15,858 nucleotides of DNA from Gammaproteobacteria bacterium (GTDB lineage: Bacteria; Pseudomonadota; Gammaproteobacteria; Enterobacterales; Kangiellaceae), in NCBI GenBank assembly GCA_013372875.1, contig JABXIW010000364.1, positions 1 through 15,858 of the forward strand, given 5' to 3'. The position numbers and the translations under genes were made by a program. Numbering within the stretch: the stretch's first letter is position 1; the number at the start of each line of letters is the position of its first letter. The notes under the pieces are model-generated. The model ran no database searches. It was not told where the DNA came from and worked only from the letters and a program-made list of their open reading frames with translations. Positions 1-7,055 of the stretch are shown one piece after another.

Positions 1-8
1 AGTGTTAT

Positions 9-461
9 ATGTCTTTACGTATATTAGCAGCAACCTTGGCACTGGCAGGATTGAGCTTCGGCGCACAAGCCAGTGCCGAGTGTGAAGTTTCTATTGATGC
101 TAACGATATGATGCAGTTTTCGACCAAAACATTGAGTGTTCCAGCAACTTGTAAGGAAGTAACGCTAACGCTCAACCACACCGGTAAAATGCCAGCGCAA
201 TCTATGGGGCACAACGTTGTCATCGCAGATACAGCCAACATCCAAGCGGTAGGCACTGACGGCATGTCTGCTGGCGCAGATAACAGTTACGTGAAGCCAG
301 ACGACGAGCGAGTTTACGCTCACACGAAAGTCGTTGGTGGCGGTGAAAGCACCAGCATTACATTCAGCACGGAAAAAATGACGGCTGGCGGTGATTACTC
401 ATTCTTCTGCTCATTCCCTGGTCACTGGGCGATCATGCAGGGTAAATTTGAGTTCAAATAA
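9..461 (+). CDS. azu: Azurin, periplasmic type 1 blue copper protein
   Basis: This is a 150-residue precursor of azurin, a small periplasmic electron carrier with one type 1 copper. Residues 1 to about 22 form a signal peptide (positively charged start, hydrophobic core, AQAS-type end). With an offset of 22 from Pseudomonas azurin numbering as I remember it, every key residue lines up: copper ligands His68, Cys134, His139 and Met143, the axial backbone Gly67, and the disulfide pair Cys25-Cys48. The mature length of about 128 residues is normal for the family. The residue after the MGHN motif is Val70, where Pseudomonas azurin has the buried Trp48. Only 8 bases precede the ATG, so promoter and most of the ribosome site are outside the window. 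It is followed by a strong terminator and a convergent gene, so it is probably the last or only gene of its unit. The redox partner cannot be told from here. Confidence 0.95.
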   Translation: MSLRILAATLALAGLSFGAQASAECEVSIDANDMMQFSTKTLSVPATCKEVTLTLNHTGKMPAQSMGHNVVIADTANIQAVGTDGMSAGADNSYVKPDDERVYAHTKVVGGGESTSITFSTEKMTAGGDYSFFCSFPGHWAIMQGKFEFK

Positions 462-487
462 TCGTTGAGTTCAATTTGAGAGTGACT

Positions 488-513
488 AAAGGGAAGCGCG
501 TGCTTCCCTTTTT
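488..513. terminator. Bidirectional intrinsic terminator between azurin and EIIC-EAL genes
   Basis: A perfect 10-bp stem (488-497 with 502-511) closes a GCGT loop. It is flanked by an A run on the left and a T run (509-513) on the right, so it can end transcripts from both directions. It lies 27 bp after the azurin stop and 16 bp from the stop of the convergent gene. Confidence 0.9.
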
Positions 514-528
514 ACTAGGCGAATCCGG

Positions 529-2574
529 TCATGCTCTCTCATCCGATAAGTCTTGTCTCGGCATCGGTCTGGCCAGATAAAAACCTTGTACTTTGTCGAC
601 GCCACATTGCGCGACGAACTCGTATTCTGCTTGAGTTTCTACGCCCTCGGCTACGACTTCGCAGTTGGCAATGTGCCCGAGTTTAGCCACGATTCGGTAT
701 AACTCGCGCCCCTTTTCGCCTGTGGCATCAAGCAGTAATGAACGGTCAAGCTTGATCTTATCAAACGGATATTTGAGCAAATGCGGAAACGAAGCATAAC
801 CCGTTCCGAAATCATCCATTGCGATGCGAATACCACACGCTTGCAGCGCGATCATCGTATTGGTCAACGACACTTTATCGTTTAGCACCGCCTCTTCGGT
901 TATCTCGATTTCTAACCAATCTGGGGACACGCCATAGTGCTCAAGTCGCCCTTGTAAGTGCTGAACAAAATCCGCTTGTTCGATCGTCGAAACCGAAATA
1001 TTGATCGCAACTCGACGTGACGGCGATAACGACATTGTTTTCATGTCCGACAGCACTTTTTCGATGACCAACTTATCAAGTAGCGGCATGGCATCAAGCA
1101 TTTGGAAGTCACTGATGAACGTTGGAGGGCACAGTTTTCCCTCTTTGTCGATATAACGAATCAGCGCTTCATAGGAGAACACTTTCTCATCATGAGTCGA
1201 TTGTAGCTTTTGATAAAACATCACCAGCTCCCCTTCTCGCAGAATTGAAGTCAAACGCTTCTGAGCTGATGATTTGTTGATAATGTATATGTTTGAATCT
1301 TTCACGCTATTAAGCAGAGACTTAAACAGCGATTGTTCAATACCATTCAAAGCATTGTTCAGCCCGAATTGACTCGCGTGTTTACCAGCATAAGCAAGAT
1401 AAAAAGGTCGATAGATCAATACCCCTGCCGCGATCACTATCAGTTGAAGTATTGTGCCTTGAATATGATTTCCCATTGCGACATATCCACTGATTAACGG
1501 CGGCGTCATCCAATTCACGATCTTCTCGACAGGATCAATCATACCCGACGCAATGCTCGCATAAGTGATCACGAAGCTCACCAAAGGCACCAGCACAAAT
1601 GGGATGATGAGAATAGGGTTAAAGATGATCGGCAAACCAAACAGCAACACTTCATTAATGTTGAACATCACCAATGGCGCAGCCGCCAACGCCAACATGA
1701 TGTGGTTGCGCTCTCTGGCAAAAATCAGGATACATAGAAGCAAACAGACGCTGTTTCCCGAGCCGCCCATAGACAAAAAGGCGTCGTAAAAACCTTGGCT
1801 GATAACGTTAAGCGACGCTTCGCCAGCTTGCCAAGCAGCCATGTTGGCTTCGGTCGCAGCGTATATCTGCTGCTTGATGGCAAACAACATGTTGTGAGCA
1901 TTGATGCCCGTCGCCCCTAGCAACCCCAAAACGGTTTGATAGATTAAACCGCCTTCAAGCGTTAAAGGATCGACGCCGATACTGCGCACTGCGCCACTAA
2001 ACCACACCATGATCGCCGCAGTAACGTGAGACAGGCTTACCGCGACAAGAACAAATACAAAAAAGTGCAAAACGTCTTTAAACAGCCGAGAAGTAAAGTC
2101 CAGTGCTTGGGGTTCAAGCAATTGAATTCTCAAATGTTTGCAGTACAAATACGACATCATGGCGCTGATCAGCGCCAACAGAGAGTTATTGGGCAACGTA
2201 TACGTCGCGGATAAGCTTTCATTTTCTATCGACACCAAATAGAACATGATCAGCGAATAAATGATAAGCACCACGCTCGATACATTGGCTTTGTGCGACA
2301 AATAATATGCAGCAACCACGCAAAATGCCGTGGGATATAGGTTGATCAAAATGTCGGAAAGGTGGAAAAGCAGTAAGGAAACATCCCCCAAGCCCGCCAC
2401 TCGAAATGCGTGACCAAGTAGAATAGCCAGCGCGTTGGATAATGTCAGTGGGAGAAGCAGTAACGCGATTGAAGCTAAGTCTGTTAAGTAAGATTTAGAC
2501 CCAGCTCGCCATTGCTCTGCGATTACAGCCAGACGCTGAAAAGGGGCAAAGAAGAGTTCGCGGCGAGTTTGCAT
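529..2574 (-). CDS. PTS EIIC-like membrane domain fused to c-di-GMP phosphodiesterase (EAL)
   Basis: The 681-residue protein has two parts. Residues about 30-400 form a polytopic membrane domain like the EIIC of lactose/cellobiose PTS permeases. The FNINE motif (Glu308) followed by FGLPII and NP is present, as is GINAHN (His227); the His and Glu are at positions that contact sugar in ChbC-type transporters. Residues about 440-675 are an EAL domain that should cleave cyclic di-GMP. It keeps EAL (469-471), Asn525, Glu557 of EITE, DDFGTGY (587-593), Lys608, EGVET (643-647) and Gln663 of QGF, so it is probably active. No IIA or IIB phosphoryl-carrier domain is present in the protein or beside it. 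The inference is a sugar- or PTS-linked membrane sensor that lowers c-di-GMP. The ATG has no strong Shine-Dalgarno sequence. The ligand is unknown. Confidence 0.88.
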   Translation of the reverse strand: MQTRRELFFAPFQRLAVIAEQWRAGSKSYLTDLASIALLLLPLTLSNALAILLGHAFRVAGLGDVSLLLFHLSDILINLYPTAFCVVAAYYLSHKANVSSVVLIIYSLIMFYLVSIENESLSATYTLPNNSLLALISAMMSYLYCKHLRIQLLEPQALDFTSRLFKDVLHFFVFVLVAVSLSHVTAAIMVWFSGAVRSIGVDPLTLEGGLIYQTVLGLLGATGINAHNMLFAIKQQIYAATEANMAAWQAGEASLNVISQGFYDAFLSMGGSGNSVCLLLCILIFARERNHIMLALAAAPLVMFNINEVLLFGLPIIFNPILIIPFVLVPLVSFVITYASIASGMIDPVEKIVNWMTPPLISGYVAMGNHIQGTILQLIVIAAGVLIYRPFYLAYAGKHASQFGLNNALNGIEQSLFKSLLNSVKDSNIYIINKSSAQKRLTSILREGELVMFYQKLQSTHDEKVFSYEALIRYIDKEGKLCPPTFISDFQMLDAMPLLDKLVIEKVLSDMKTMSLSPSRRVAINISVSTIEQADFVQHLQGRLEHYGVSPDWLEIEITEEAVLNDKVSLTNTMIALQACGIRIAMDDFGTGYASFPHLLKYPFDKIKLDRSLLLDATGEKGRELYRIVAKLGHIANCEVVAEGVETQAEYEFVAQCGVDKVQGFYLARPMPRQDLSDERA

Positions 2575-2960
2575 GGAGAGTTCTTTTGTAAAGTAGTTAT
2601 CTTCAACTGCAGAAAATGCAGCCGTTAATACAACAGCCGAAACTCAGGCAAACATTGTTGATGGGTAATGTCGTTTTTCGTATTAAGGTCAAACAATGGG
2701 TACTAAATGCCAATAACAGCACGGAAAAGTTGCCAACTTAATTTAGCGACTATACATCGCTCGATCCAATGAGATTATTGACCTTCACGACAAACAAAAG
2801 GCATACATAACTTATGGTTATTACAGAAATTACCACTTACTCATAAAGCTCATTTGTTCCTCTTTTTATATAACTTTCGATGAACAACTTAGTAATAATG
2901 CTAAGCACAAGCAAGCAGCAAAGCATGCCATCCACATGCTTTGCCGCCGCATCGGTTTCA
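2575..2960. other. 386-bp gap between ktrB and the EIIC-EAL gene
   Basis: No convincing ORF or structural RNA is visible. On the minus strand it must hold the promoter of the EIIC-EAL gene, but no good -35/-10 pair stands out. A TTGACC hexamer (minus strand, near 2690) has no matching -10. A small inverted repeat CTGCA/TGCAG lies at 2607-2621, in the leader of that gene. The hairpin at 2918-2944 is listed separately. Confidence 0.5.
2918..2944 (-). terminator. Hairpin downstream of ktrB, probable weak terminator
   Basis: A perfect 10-bp stem (2918-2927 with 2935-2944) closes a 7-base loop 16 bp after the ktrB stop. The bases following it on the minus strand are T-rich but interrupted (TGCTTGCTTG), so it is a weak intrinsic terminator or an mRNA 3' end stabiliser. 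Confidence 0.6.
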
Positions 2961-4325
2961 TCATCCTATTGCCAGTTTAGTGCTCGCGTAACGCGCTTTT
3001 TTCTTTCTAGGACTGGCTAAGAAGTACGCCAAAGTAAGGGGGCCTAATCGTCCCATAAACATCATGAAGATGATCACTAACTCACCCGGTTCGGACAAAC
3101 TGCCCGTTAAGCCTCGCGATAACCCAACCGTACCTAGCGCCGAGACCGCTTCGAACATAATGTCTAACATAGACGCTTTCTCTGTCAGTAACAGCGTGAA
3201 GATGGCAAACCAAGTCACACCCACCGAGATCAGAGTCAGCGCCAATGCCTTGCTGATGGTCTCTTTGGGAATCTCGCGTTGAAAGGCATAGGTTGCTTCA
3301 TCACGACGCAAATAGCTGTAAGTTGCCAAGACTAACACCATAAATGTCACAACTTTAATACCACTTGCAGTGCTCAGTGATCCACCGCCGATAAACATCA
3401 ACACCAGAATGATCGCCGTTGTGGCATCTTCCAACTGATCGATAGCTAAAGTGTTGAACCCTGCCGTTCTTGGCGTCATCGCTTGAAACCACGATGCCCA
3501 CCATTTCCCTGCTTCGCTCAACGGTGCAAGCGTGTTGGGGTTGTCATATTCAATCAGGTAAATCGCGATAAGTGCCACCACGTTAATGATCATCGTGCCT
3601 AGGATCATCATTCGACTGTAAACGGTGAGTCGGTGCCAACGGCGATTGCGTTTTAAGTCAATCCAAACCGAGAAGCCTAAACCACCAATAATGAACAAAC
3701 TGGTAATGATGAAGTTAACGACCGGGTCGTCCACGTAAGGCATTAAGCTATCGGCACTCAACGCAAAACCTGCATTGTTAAACGCACTGATGGTGTAGAA
3801 GAAACCATGGAACAAACTGGTTTTCCAGCCCAGCTCTTCACTCCAATAAACGCTCAAAATAGTGAAACCAATAAGTTCAACGAGCAGAGCGAACATCAAT
3901 ACAGATTTAGCAGTGGCAATGAGTGTCGACGAGTCAGTTTGGTTGAACGCCTCTCTCGCGACGACTCGCTCCAAAAAGCCTATTTTTCCGCCCAGAGCCA
4001 GCAAAGTCACGATGGCAAACGTCATTAAACCTAGGCCACCACATTGAATCAGGAAAGCGATAACCACTTGCCCAAAAGGCGTAAACGCCGTACCCGTGTC
4101 TACCACAACTAATCCCGTCACCGTAATGGCCGATGTCGCAGTAAACAGGCTTTGAATCCAAGTGATGGGCTCTGTGGTGGCAATCGGCAGTTTGAGTAAA
4201 ACTGTGCCGAGCATGATCAAGCACGCAAAACTGAGGCTAAGTATCAATGGCGGTGCGCCCAACAATTTTTTACCCGCTTTAGGTTTTCGCTCGATTGGGA
4301 TAATAGAGGGATGCCACAAAACCAT
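2961..4325 (-). CDS. ktrB: KtrB-type potassium transporter, membrane subunit
   Basis: A 454-residue integral membrane protein of the TrkH/KtrB superfamily. Four pore-loop repeats each keep the filter glycine: TVTGL (Gly71), NNAGF (Gly186), TAGFN (Gly289) and TVGLS (Gly401). The GRLGPLTLAY motif (425-434) near the C-terminus matches KtrB proteins. The length is that of KtrB (about 455) rather than Trk-system TrkH (about 485), and the partner next door is a single-RCK KtrA, not a two-RCK TrkA. It is clearly diverged from the well-studied V. alginolyticus KtrB as I remember it, so it is probably a second Ktr paralogue. The gating loop reads GGGSLSTASGIK (313-324), with Leu317 and Ser321 where Ktr/Trk loops usually have small residues or Gly. 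Its ATG follows the ktrA stop by one base, indicating translational coupling and equal output. The expected role is Na+- or H+-linked K+ uptake. Confidence 0.92.
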   Translation of the reverse strand: MVLWHPSIIPIERKPKAGKKLLGAPPLILSLSFACLIMLGTVLLKLPIATTEPITWIQSLFTATSAITVTGLVVVDTGTAFTPFGQVVIAFLIQCGGLGLMTFAIVTLLALGGKIGFLERVVAREAFNQTDSSTLIATAKSVLMFALLVELIGFTILSVYWSEELGWKTSLFHGFFYTISAFNNAGFALSADSLMPYVDDPVVNFIITSLFIIGGLGFSVWIDLKRNRRWHRLTVYSRMMILGTMIINVVALIAIYLIEYDNPNTLAPLSEAGKWWASWFQAMTPRTAGFNTLAIDQLEDATTAIILVLMFIGGGSLSTASGIKVVTFMVLVLATYSYLRRDEATYAFQREIPKETISKALALTLISVGVTWFAIFTLLLTEKASMLDIMFEAVSALGTVGLSRGLTGSLSEPGELVIIFMMFMGRLGPLTLAYFLASPRKKKARYASTKLAIG

Positions 4326-4326
4326 G

Positions 4327-4980
4327 TTACACCAACCTCGGAGCGACGTATTTCAGCTCAGCACGACTACCACAAAGCAACAGCGTGTCGAACTCATTAA
4401 GCACAAACTCATCATTGATATTGGTGTAGACGGCTTCTTCGCGCTTCACCAAGATAGGCTGAATGTTGTAACTGCCTCGGCTGATCAACTTAGAAAGCGG
4501 CGTATCGTGCAGATTGGATTTAACGTGGATTTCCACCACATACAAACCATGCCCCATTTCCAAATAGTTGTTCACCATCGGATAGTTGAGTGCCTGCGCG
4601 ACTCTTACGCCCATGTCCTCTTCCGGATGAATAATGCGTTGTACACCCAGCTTAGACACGATGGTGTGGTGTGCTTTGGTGCTCGCTTTGACCCAAATGG
4701 ATTTCACGCCTAAATTTTTCAGCGCCAGCGTACACAACAAACTGGCTTGCATGTCTTCGCCAATCGCCACCAACACCACATCACTGTTCGCTAACGCTAA
4801 CTCTCTGAGTGCATCTTCGTCTGTTGCGTCACATATGACCGCTTGCGTTAACTCTTCGACGTATTTTTCGACGATTTTCGGGTCGCTATCCACCCCCGTT
4901 ACGGTGTGTCCAAGATGAATAAGTTCTAAGCTGGCGGCAACGCCAAATCGCCCTAAACCAATTACTGTAAAGTGAGCCAT
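4327..4980 (-). CDS. ktrA: KtrA-type regulatory subunit (RCK domain) of K+ uptake
   Basis: A 217-residue cytoplasmic RCK protein that forms an octameric ring under KtrB dimers and gates them by nucleotide binding. The Rossmann motif GLGRFG (residues 8-13) starts almost at the N-terminus, with the acidic end of beta-2 at Asp31-Asp33. A C-terminal RCK_C lobe follows from about 140. The length matches V. alginolyticus KtrA (about 220). I chose the ATG at 4980 because the family starts just before this motif and the TAGGT element 6 bases upstream is a fair ribosome site. The frame stays open for 43 more codons, but their sequence is basic and unlike KtrA. A 151-bp spacer with several hairpins separates it from the kdpE-like gene upstream, so it may be separately tuned or have its own promoter. 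Confidence 0.92.
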   Translation of the reverse strand: MAHFTVIGLGRFGVAASLELIHLGHTVTGVDSDPKIVEKYVEELTQAVICDATDEDALRELALANSDVVLVAIGEDMQASLLCTLALKNLGVKSIWVKASTKAHHTIVSKLGVQRIIHPEEDMGVRVAQALNYPMVNNYLEMGHGLYVVEIHVKSNLHDTPLSKLISRGSYNIQPILVKREEAVYTNINDEFVLNEFDTLLLCGSRAELKYVAPRLV

Positions 4981-5038
4981 ATCAATACCTAACTGTGTTT
5001 TATGTATAGAAAATGCTAATGCGTTAAGGGCTAGACTG

Positions 5039-5057
5039 ATTTTCCGTCGCGGAAAAT
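5039..5057 (-). other. Hairpin in the kdpE-ktrA spacer
   Basis: A perfect 8-bp stem (ATTTTCCG 5039-5046 with 5050-5057) closes a 3-base loop. There is no T run on either side, so it does not look like an intrinsic terminator. It may be an RNA processing or stability element, or a protein-binding inverted repeat. Confidence 0.5.
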
Positions 5058-5091
5058 AGGCAACACGAATCCTGTTCGAGTGCCGATAACC

Positions 5092-5163
5092 AGCACTAAA
5101 CCTTGGCATTAACGTTGATTAAATTTGGAATTTAGTAGTGCTTGGACGTCTCAAGCACTAAAC
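5092..5163 (-). promoter_or_regulatory. Competing RNA pairings across the kdpE stop and ktrA leader
   Basis: On the minus-strand RNA three segments follow in order: A (5160-5152, TAGTGCTTG), B (5144-5136, CAAGCACTA) and A' (5098-5092, TAGTGCT). B pairs perfectly with A over 9 bp or with A' over 7 bp, but not both at once. A lies in the last kdpE codons and B ends two bases before the stop, so ribosomes finishing kdpE would mask A and favour B-A'. The repeat AGCACTAAAC occurs at 5092-5101 and 5154-5163. A regulatory function is inferred. Confidence 0.4.
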
Positions 5164-5830
5164 GATAACCCAGCCCCGGCTCGGTTTTTAATAGCCGCTG
5201 TTCGTCAGCACTATCGTTCAGTTTTTTGCGTAGTTGACTCACTAACACGCGTAAGTAGTGAGTATCTTCGATATGACTTTTTCCCCAAATTACCGATAGC
5301 AAATGAGTTTGCTCAATGAGTTTTCCCGGCTTGAGAATCAACTGTTCAATGAAAGAAAACTCTTTCTTGGTGAGTGGAATTTCCCTCTGATCCAACCAAA
5401 ATTGGTGAGTACTTTTGATGATTTTGACTCGGCCAGCCACCAGCTCATCAGCGATCGATTGCTCATCCACCAAATCTCGAACCAGCACTTTGATGCGCGC
5501 GATGAGCTCTTTTACGCCAAAAGGCTTGCTCAAGTAATCATTCGCGCCCGCTTCTAAAAGGCGGATTTTTTCCTCTTCTTGATCGCGAGCTGTCAGCACT
5601 AGCACTGGCGTTTTATATGTCTGACGAAGCGTCGTGAGAAACTCCGTCCCATCGCCGTCGGGCAAGCCTAAATCTAGCAGAATTACGTGCGGAGAATGCG
5701 CTTCGAAACACGCTTTGGCTTCTGCAATGGTACTCGCGCCAATGTAATCAAACCCTTCAGCAGACAGCGAAATTCGAATAAAGGTATGAATGCGAGGCTC
5801 ATCGTCCACGACTAAAACTTTGTAACTCAC
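5132..5830 (-). CDS. kdpE: KdpE-like OmpR-family response regulator
   Basis: A 232-residue two-domain regulator. The receiver domain (1 to about 120) has the acidic pair Asp9-Asp10, phosphoacceptor Asp53, Thr80 and Lys102. The C-terminal winged helix (about 135-228) has the OmpR/PhoB pattern (LTKKEF, then RVLVSQLRKKL and GLGYRL). Sequence style and the KdpD-like partner point to KdpE. The start is GTG at 5830, overlapping the kinase stop as GTGA, with AAGGAG 10 bases upstream; this indicates coupled translation with the kinase. The genes that follow are ktrA and ktrB rather than kdpFABC, so its natural target is probably this operon. Assignment to KdpE rather than another OmpR-family regulator rests largely on the partner kinase. 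Confidence 0.88.
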   Translation of the reverse strand: MSYKVLVVDDEPRIHTFIRISLSAEGFDYIGASTIAEAKACFEAHSPHVILLDLGLPDGDGTEFLTTLRQTYKTPVLVLTARDQEEEKIRLLEAGANDYLSKPFGVKELIARIKVLVRDLVDEQSIADELVAGRVKIIKSTHQFWLDQREIPLTKKEFSFIEQLILKPGKLIEQTHLLSVIWGKSHIEDTHYLRVLVSQLRKKLNDSADEQRLLKTEPGLGYRLVLETSKHY

Positions 5831-6870
5831 GTCTGCTCTGCTCCTTGATTGAGTGGAAGTCGAATGCGGATCAGCGTCCCTTCTGATACTGGCATAGATT
5901 GGATCTCTCCTTGGTGTGCGGTGATGATGCCTTTGGCAACCGCGAGTCCCATTCCGGTGCCTGAATCGGCCGATTTGTTGTTCGCGCCGGAATAGAAAAG
6001 GCTGAATATTTTTTCCGCATCTTCAGCTTTGATGCCAATCCCCATGTCCCGAACATCAATCACGCACGACGAACCCTGCTTAGAAAGAGAAACCTCAACA
6101 GGTTCATTCTCTGGTGAAAATCGCATGGCATTATCCAACACATTAAAAAACGCTTGTTCGATGAGCGAACGACTTACTGATAAATAACCAACGGAATCAT
6201 CCATATTCATGGACACTTTCTCGGTGTAATTCGGCAAACGAGAAACCGCATCCCGCACAATATTCGCAATAGGCTCATCTTTTCTGGTAATTTTTAATGT
6301 GCCATGTTGGAGCTTAGTCGCCTGTAAGAGGTTCTCTATATATTGATGCAAGCGGTTGCTTTCTGAAGTCGCACTGTCGAGCAATTCTTTGCGCTCTAAG
6401 TCATTGAGCTTGGGCATGTACTCGTTGAGTGTGGTCAGTGTTCCAATAATGGTTGCCAGCGGCGTGCGTAGGTCGTGGGACACCGATAGCAGGATGCTGT
6501 TTTGCAGCTTGGTTTGTTTTAACTCGCCCTGCTGGCGACGATAGAGATCCGCAAAGGTGCTGGTGATAAATGCCACCACCATAAACACGACTAGATTAAA
6601 AATGTCTTCCGGACGAAACATCTGCAAAGAATAACGAGGCGTCGTGAAAAAGAAGTTGAAGCTCAGCGCTTCGATCACCGCCGCCGCATAAGCGAATCGC
6701 GAGTTGCATTGAAACGCCACCACCACGACTGCTAACTGCAAAATCAGCAGGACGGCAGCCGTAGAGTCAAACAGTTGGTCTAACAGCCATGAGGCCACAA
6801 CCGCGCCAACAATCACGATGGCAGAAAAGAGAAATGTGTTATCTCGCCAATGAGCAAACATAAAGTACAT
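5827..6870 (-). CDS. Minimal KdpD-like sensor histidine kinase (no KdpD/Usp N-terminal domains)
   Basis: A 347-residue sensor kinase. Residues about 12-106 form four close membrane helices of the DUF4118 type, with the NFFFTTPRYS motif (72-81) typical of KdpD. HisKA follows with the H-box His132 in SHDLRTPL. The ATPase domain has the N-box Asn247, G1 DMGIG (275-279), F-box near 289-292 and G2 GTGMGLA (304-310). E. coli KdpD is about 895 residues; here its whole cytoplasmic N-terminus (KdpD domain and Usp-like domain) is absent. The 250 bp upstream are non-coding and hold a terminator and candidate promoter, so this is a short form rather than a broken gene. The frame also opens at a TTG one codon earlier; ATG at 6870 is preferred, and ATG at 6861 is possible. 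It probably phosphorylates the overlapping regulator to control ktrAB. Confidence 0.88.
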   Translation of the reverse strand: MYFMFAHWRDNTFLFSAIVIVGAVVASWLLDQLFDSTAAVLLILQLAVVVVAFQCNSRFAYAAAVIEALSFNFFFTTPRYSLQMFRPEDIFNLVVFMVVAFITSTFADLYRRQQGELKQTKLQNSILLSVSHDLRTPLATIIGTLTTLNEYMPKLNDLERKELLDSATSESNRLHQYIENLLQATKLQHGTLKITRKDEPIANIVRDAVSRLPNYTEKVSMNMDDSVGYLSVSRSLIEQAFFNVLDNAMRFSPENEPVEVSLSKQGSSCVIDVRDMGIGIKAEDAEKIFSLFYSGANNKSADSGTGMGLAVAKGIITAHQGEIQSMPVSEGTLIRIRLPLNQGAEQT

Positions 6871-6891
6871 CAACCAAAATTCGATGCAGAA

Positions 6892-6900
6892 ACTTTAGCA
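6892..6900 (-). promoter_or_regulatory. Candidate extended -10 for the kdpD-kdpE-ktrA-ktrB operon
   Basis: The minus strand reads TG-C-TAAAGT, a 4/6 match to TATAAT with an extended TG. No good -35 hexamer is found 16-18 bp upstream. The tandem-repeat site at 6919-6942 sits there instead, as expected of an activator-dependent promoter. Transcription would begin near 6885. Confidence 0.35.
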
Positions 6901-6918
6901 AAAGCCCATTCGGAGTTC

Positions 6919-6942
6919 GCGTAAAAAAAGCGTAAAAAATTC
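6919..6942 (-). promoter_or_regulatory. Candidate KdpE-type operator (tandem T-rich repeat)
   Basis: On the minus strand two copies of TTTACG are separated by 5 bases (CTTTT), an 11-bp period, inside a T-rich tract. The E. coli kdp operator as I recall it has TTTATA-N5-TTTACA with the same phasing and T-rich spacer. The site lies about 50-70 bp before the kinase start codon. The binding role is inferred from this likeness and from the adjacent kdpE-like gene. Confidence 0.5.
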
Positions 6943-7055
6943 AATAACGACAGACAGTTATAAACATAACCATCACTAAGTTGGTCTAACTCAATGAATA
7001 ATCACAAGTTAACGTTACCCATTGACGCCACCCACTCGGTATAAACGACAGACAC

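Noticed and set aside
4162..4713. Plus-strand ORF of 183 codons opposite ktrA and ktrB
   Set aside because: It lies antisense to two well-supported genes, has no recognisable domain, and has no promoter or ribosome site.
2961..4980. Calling the potassium genes trkH and trkA
   Set aside because: The regulatory subunit has a single RCK unit (217 residues) and the membrane subunit is 454 residues; both sizes and the gene order fit Ktr.
4981..5109. In-frame N-terminal extension of KtrA by 43 codons
   Set aside because: The extension is basic and low in similarity to any RCK protein; the family starts just before GLGRFG, and the ATG at 4980 has a fair ribosome site.
4981..5131. c-di-AMP (ydaO-type) riboswitch ahead of ktrA
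   Set aside because: The spacer is too short and lacks the conserved core; this class is a feature of ktr genes in Gram-positive bacteria.
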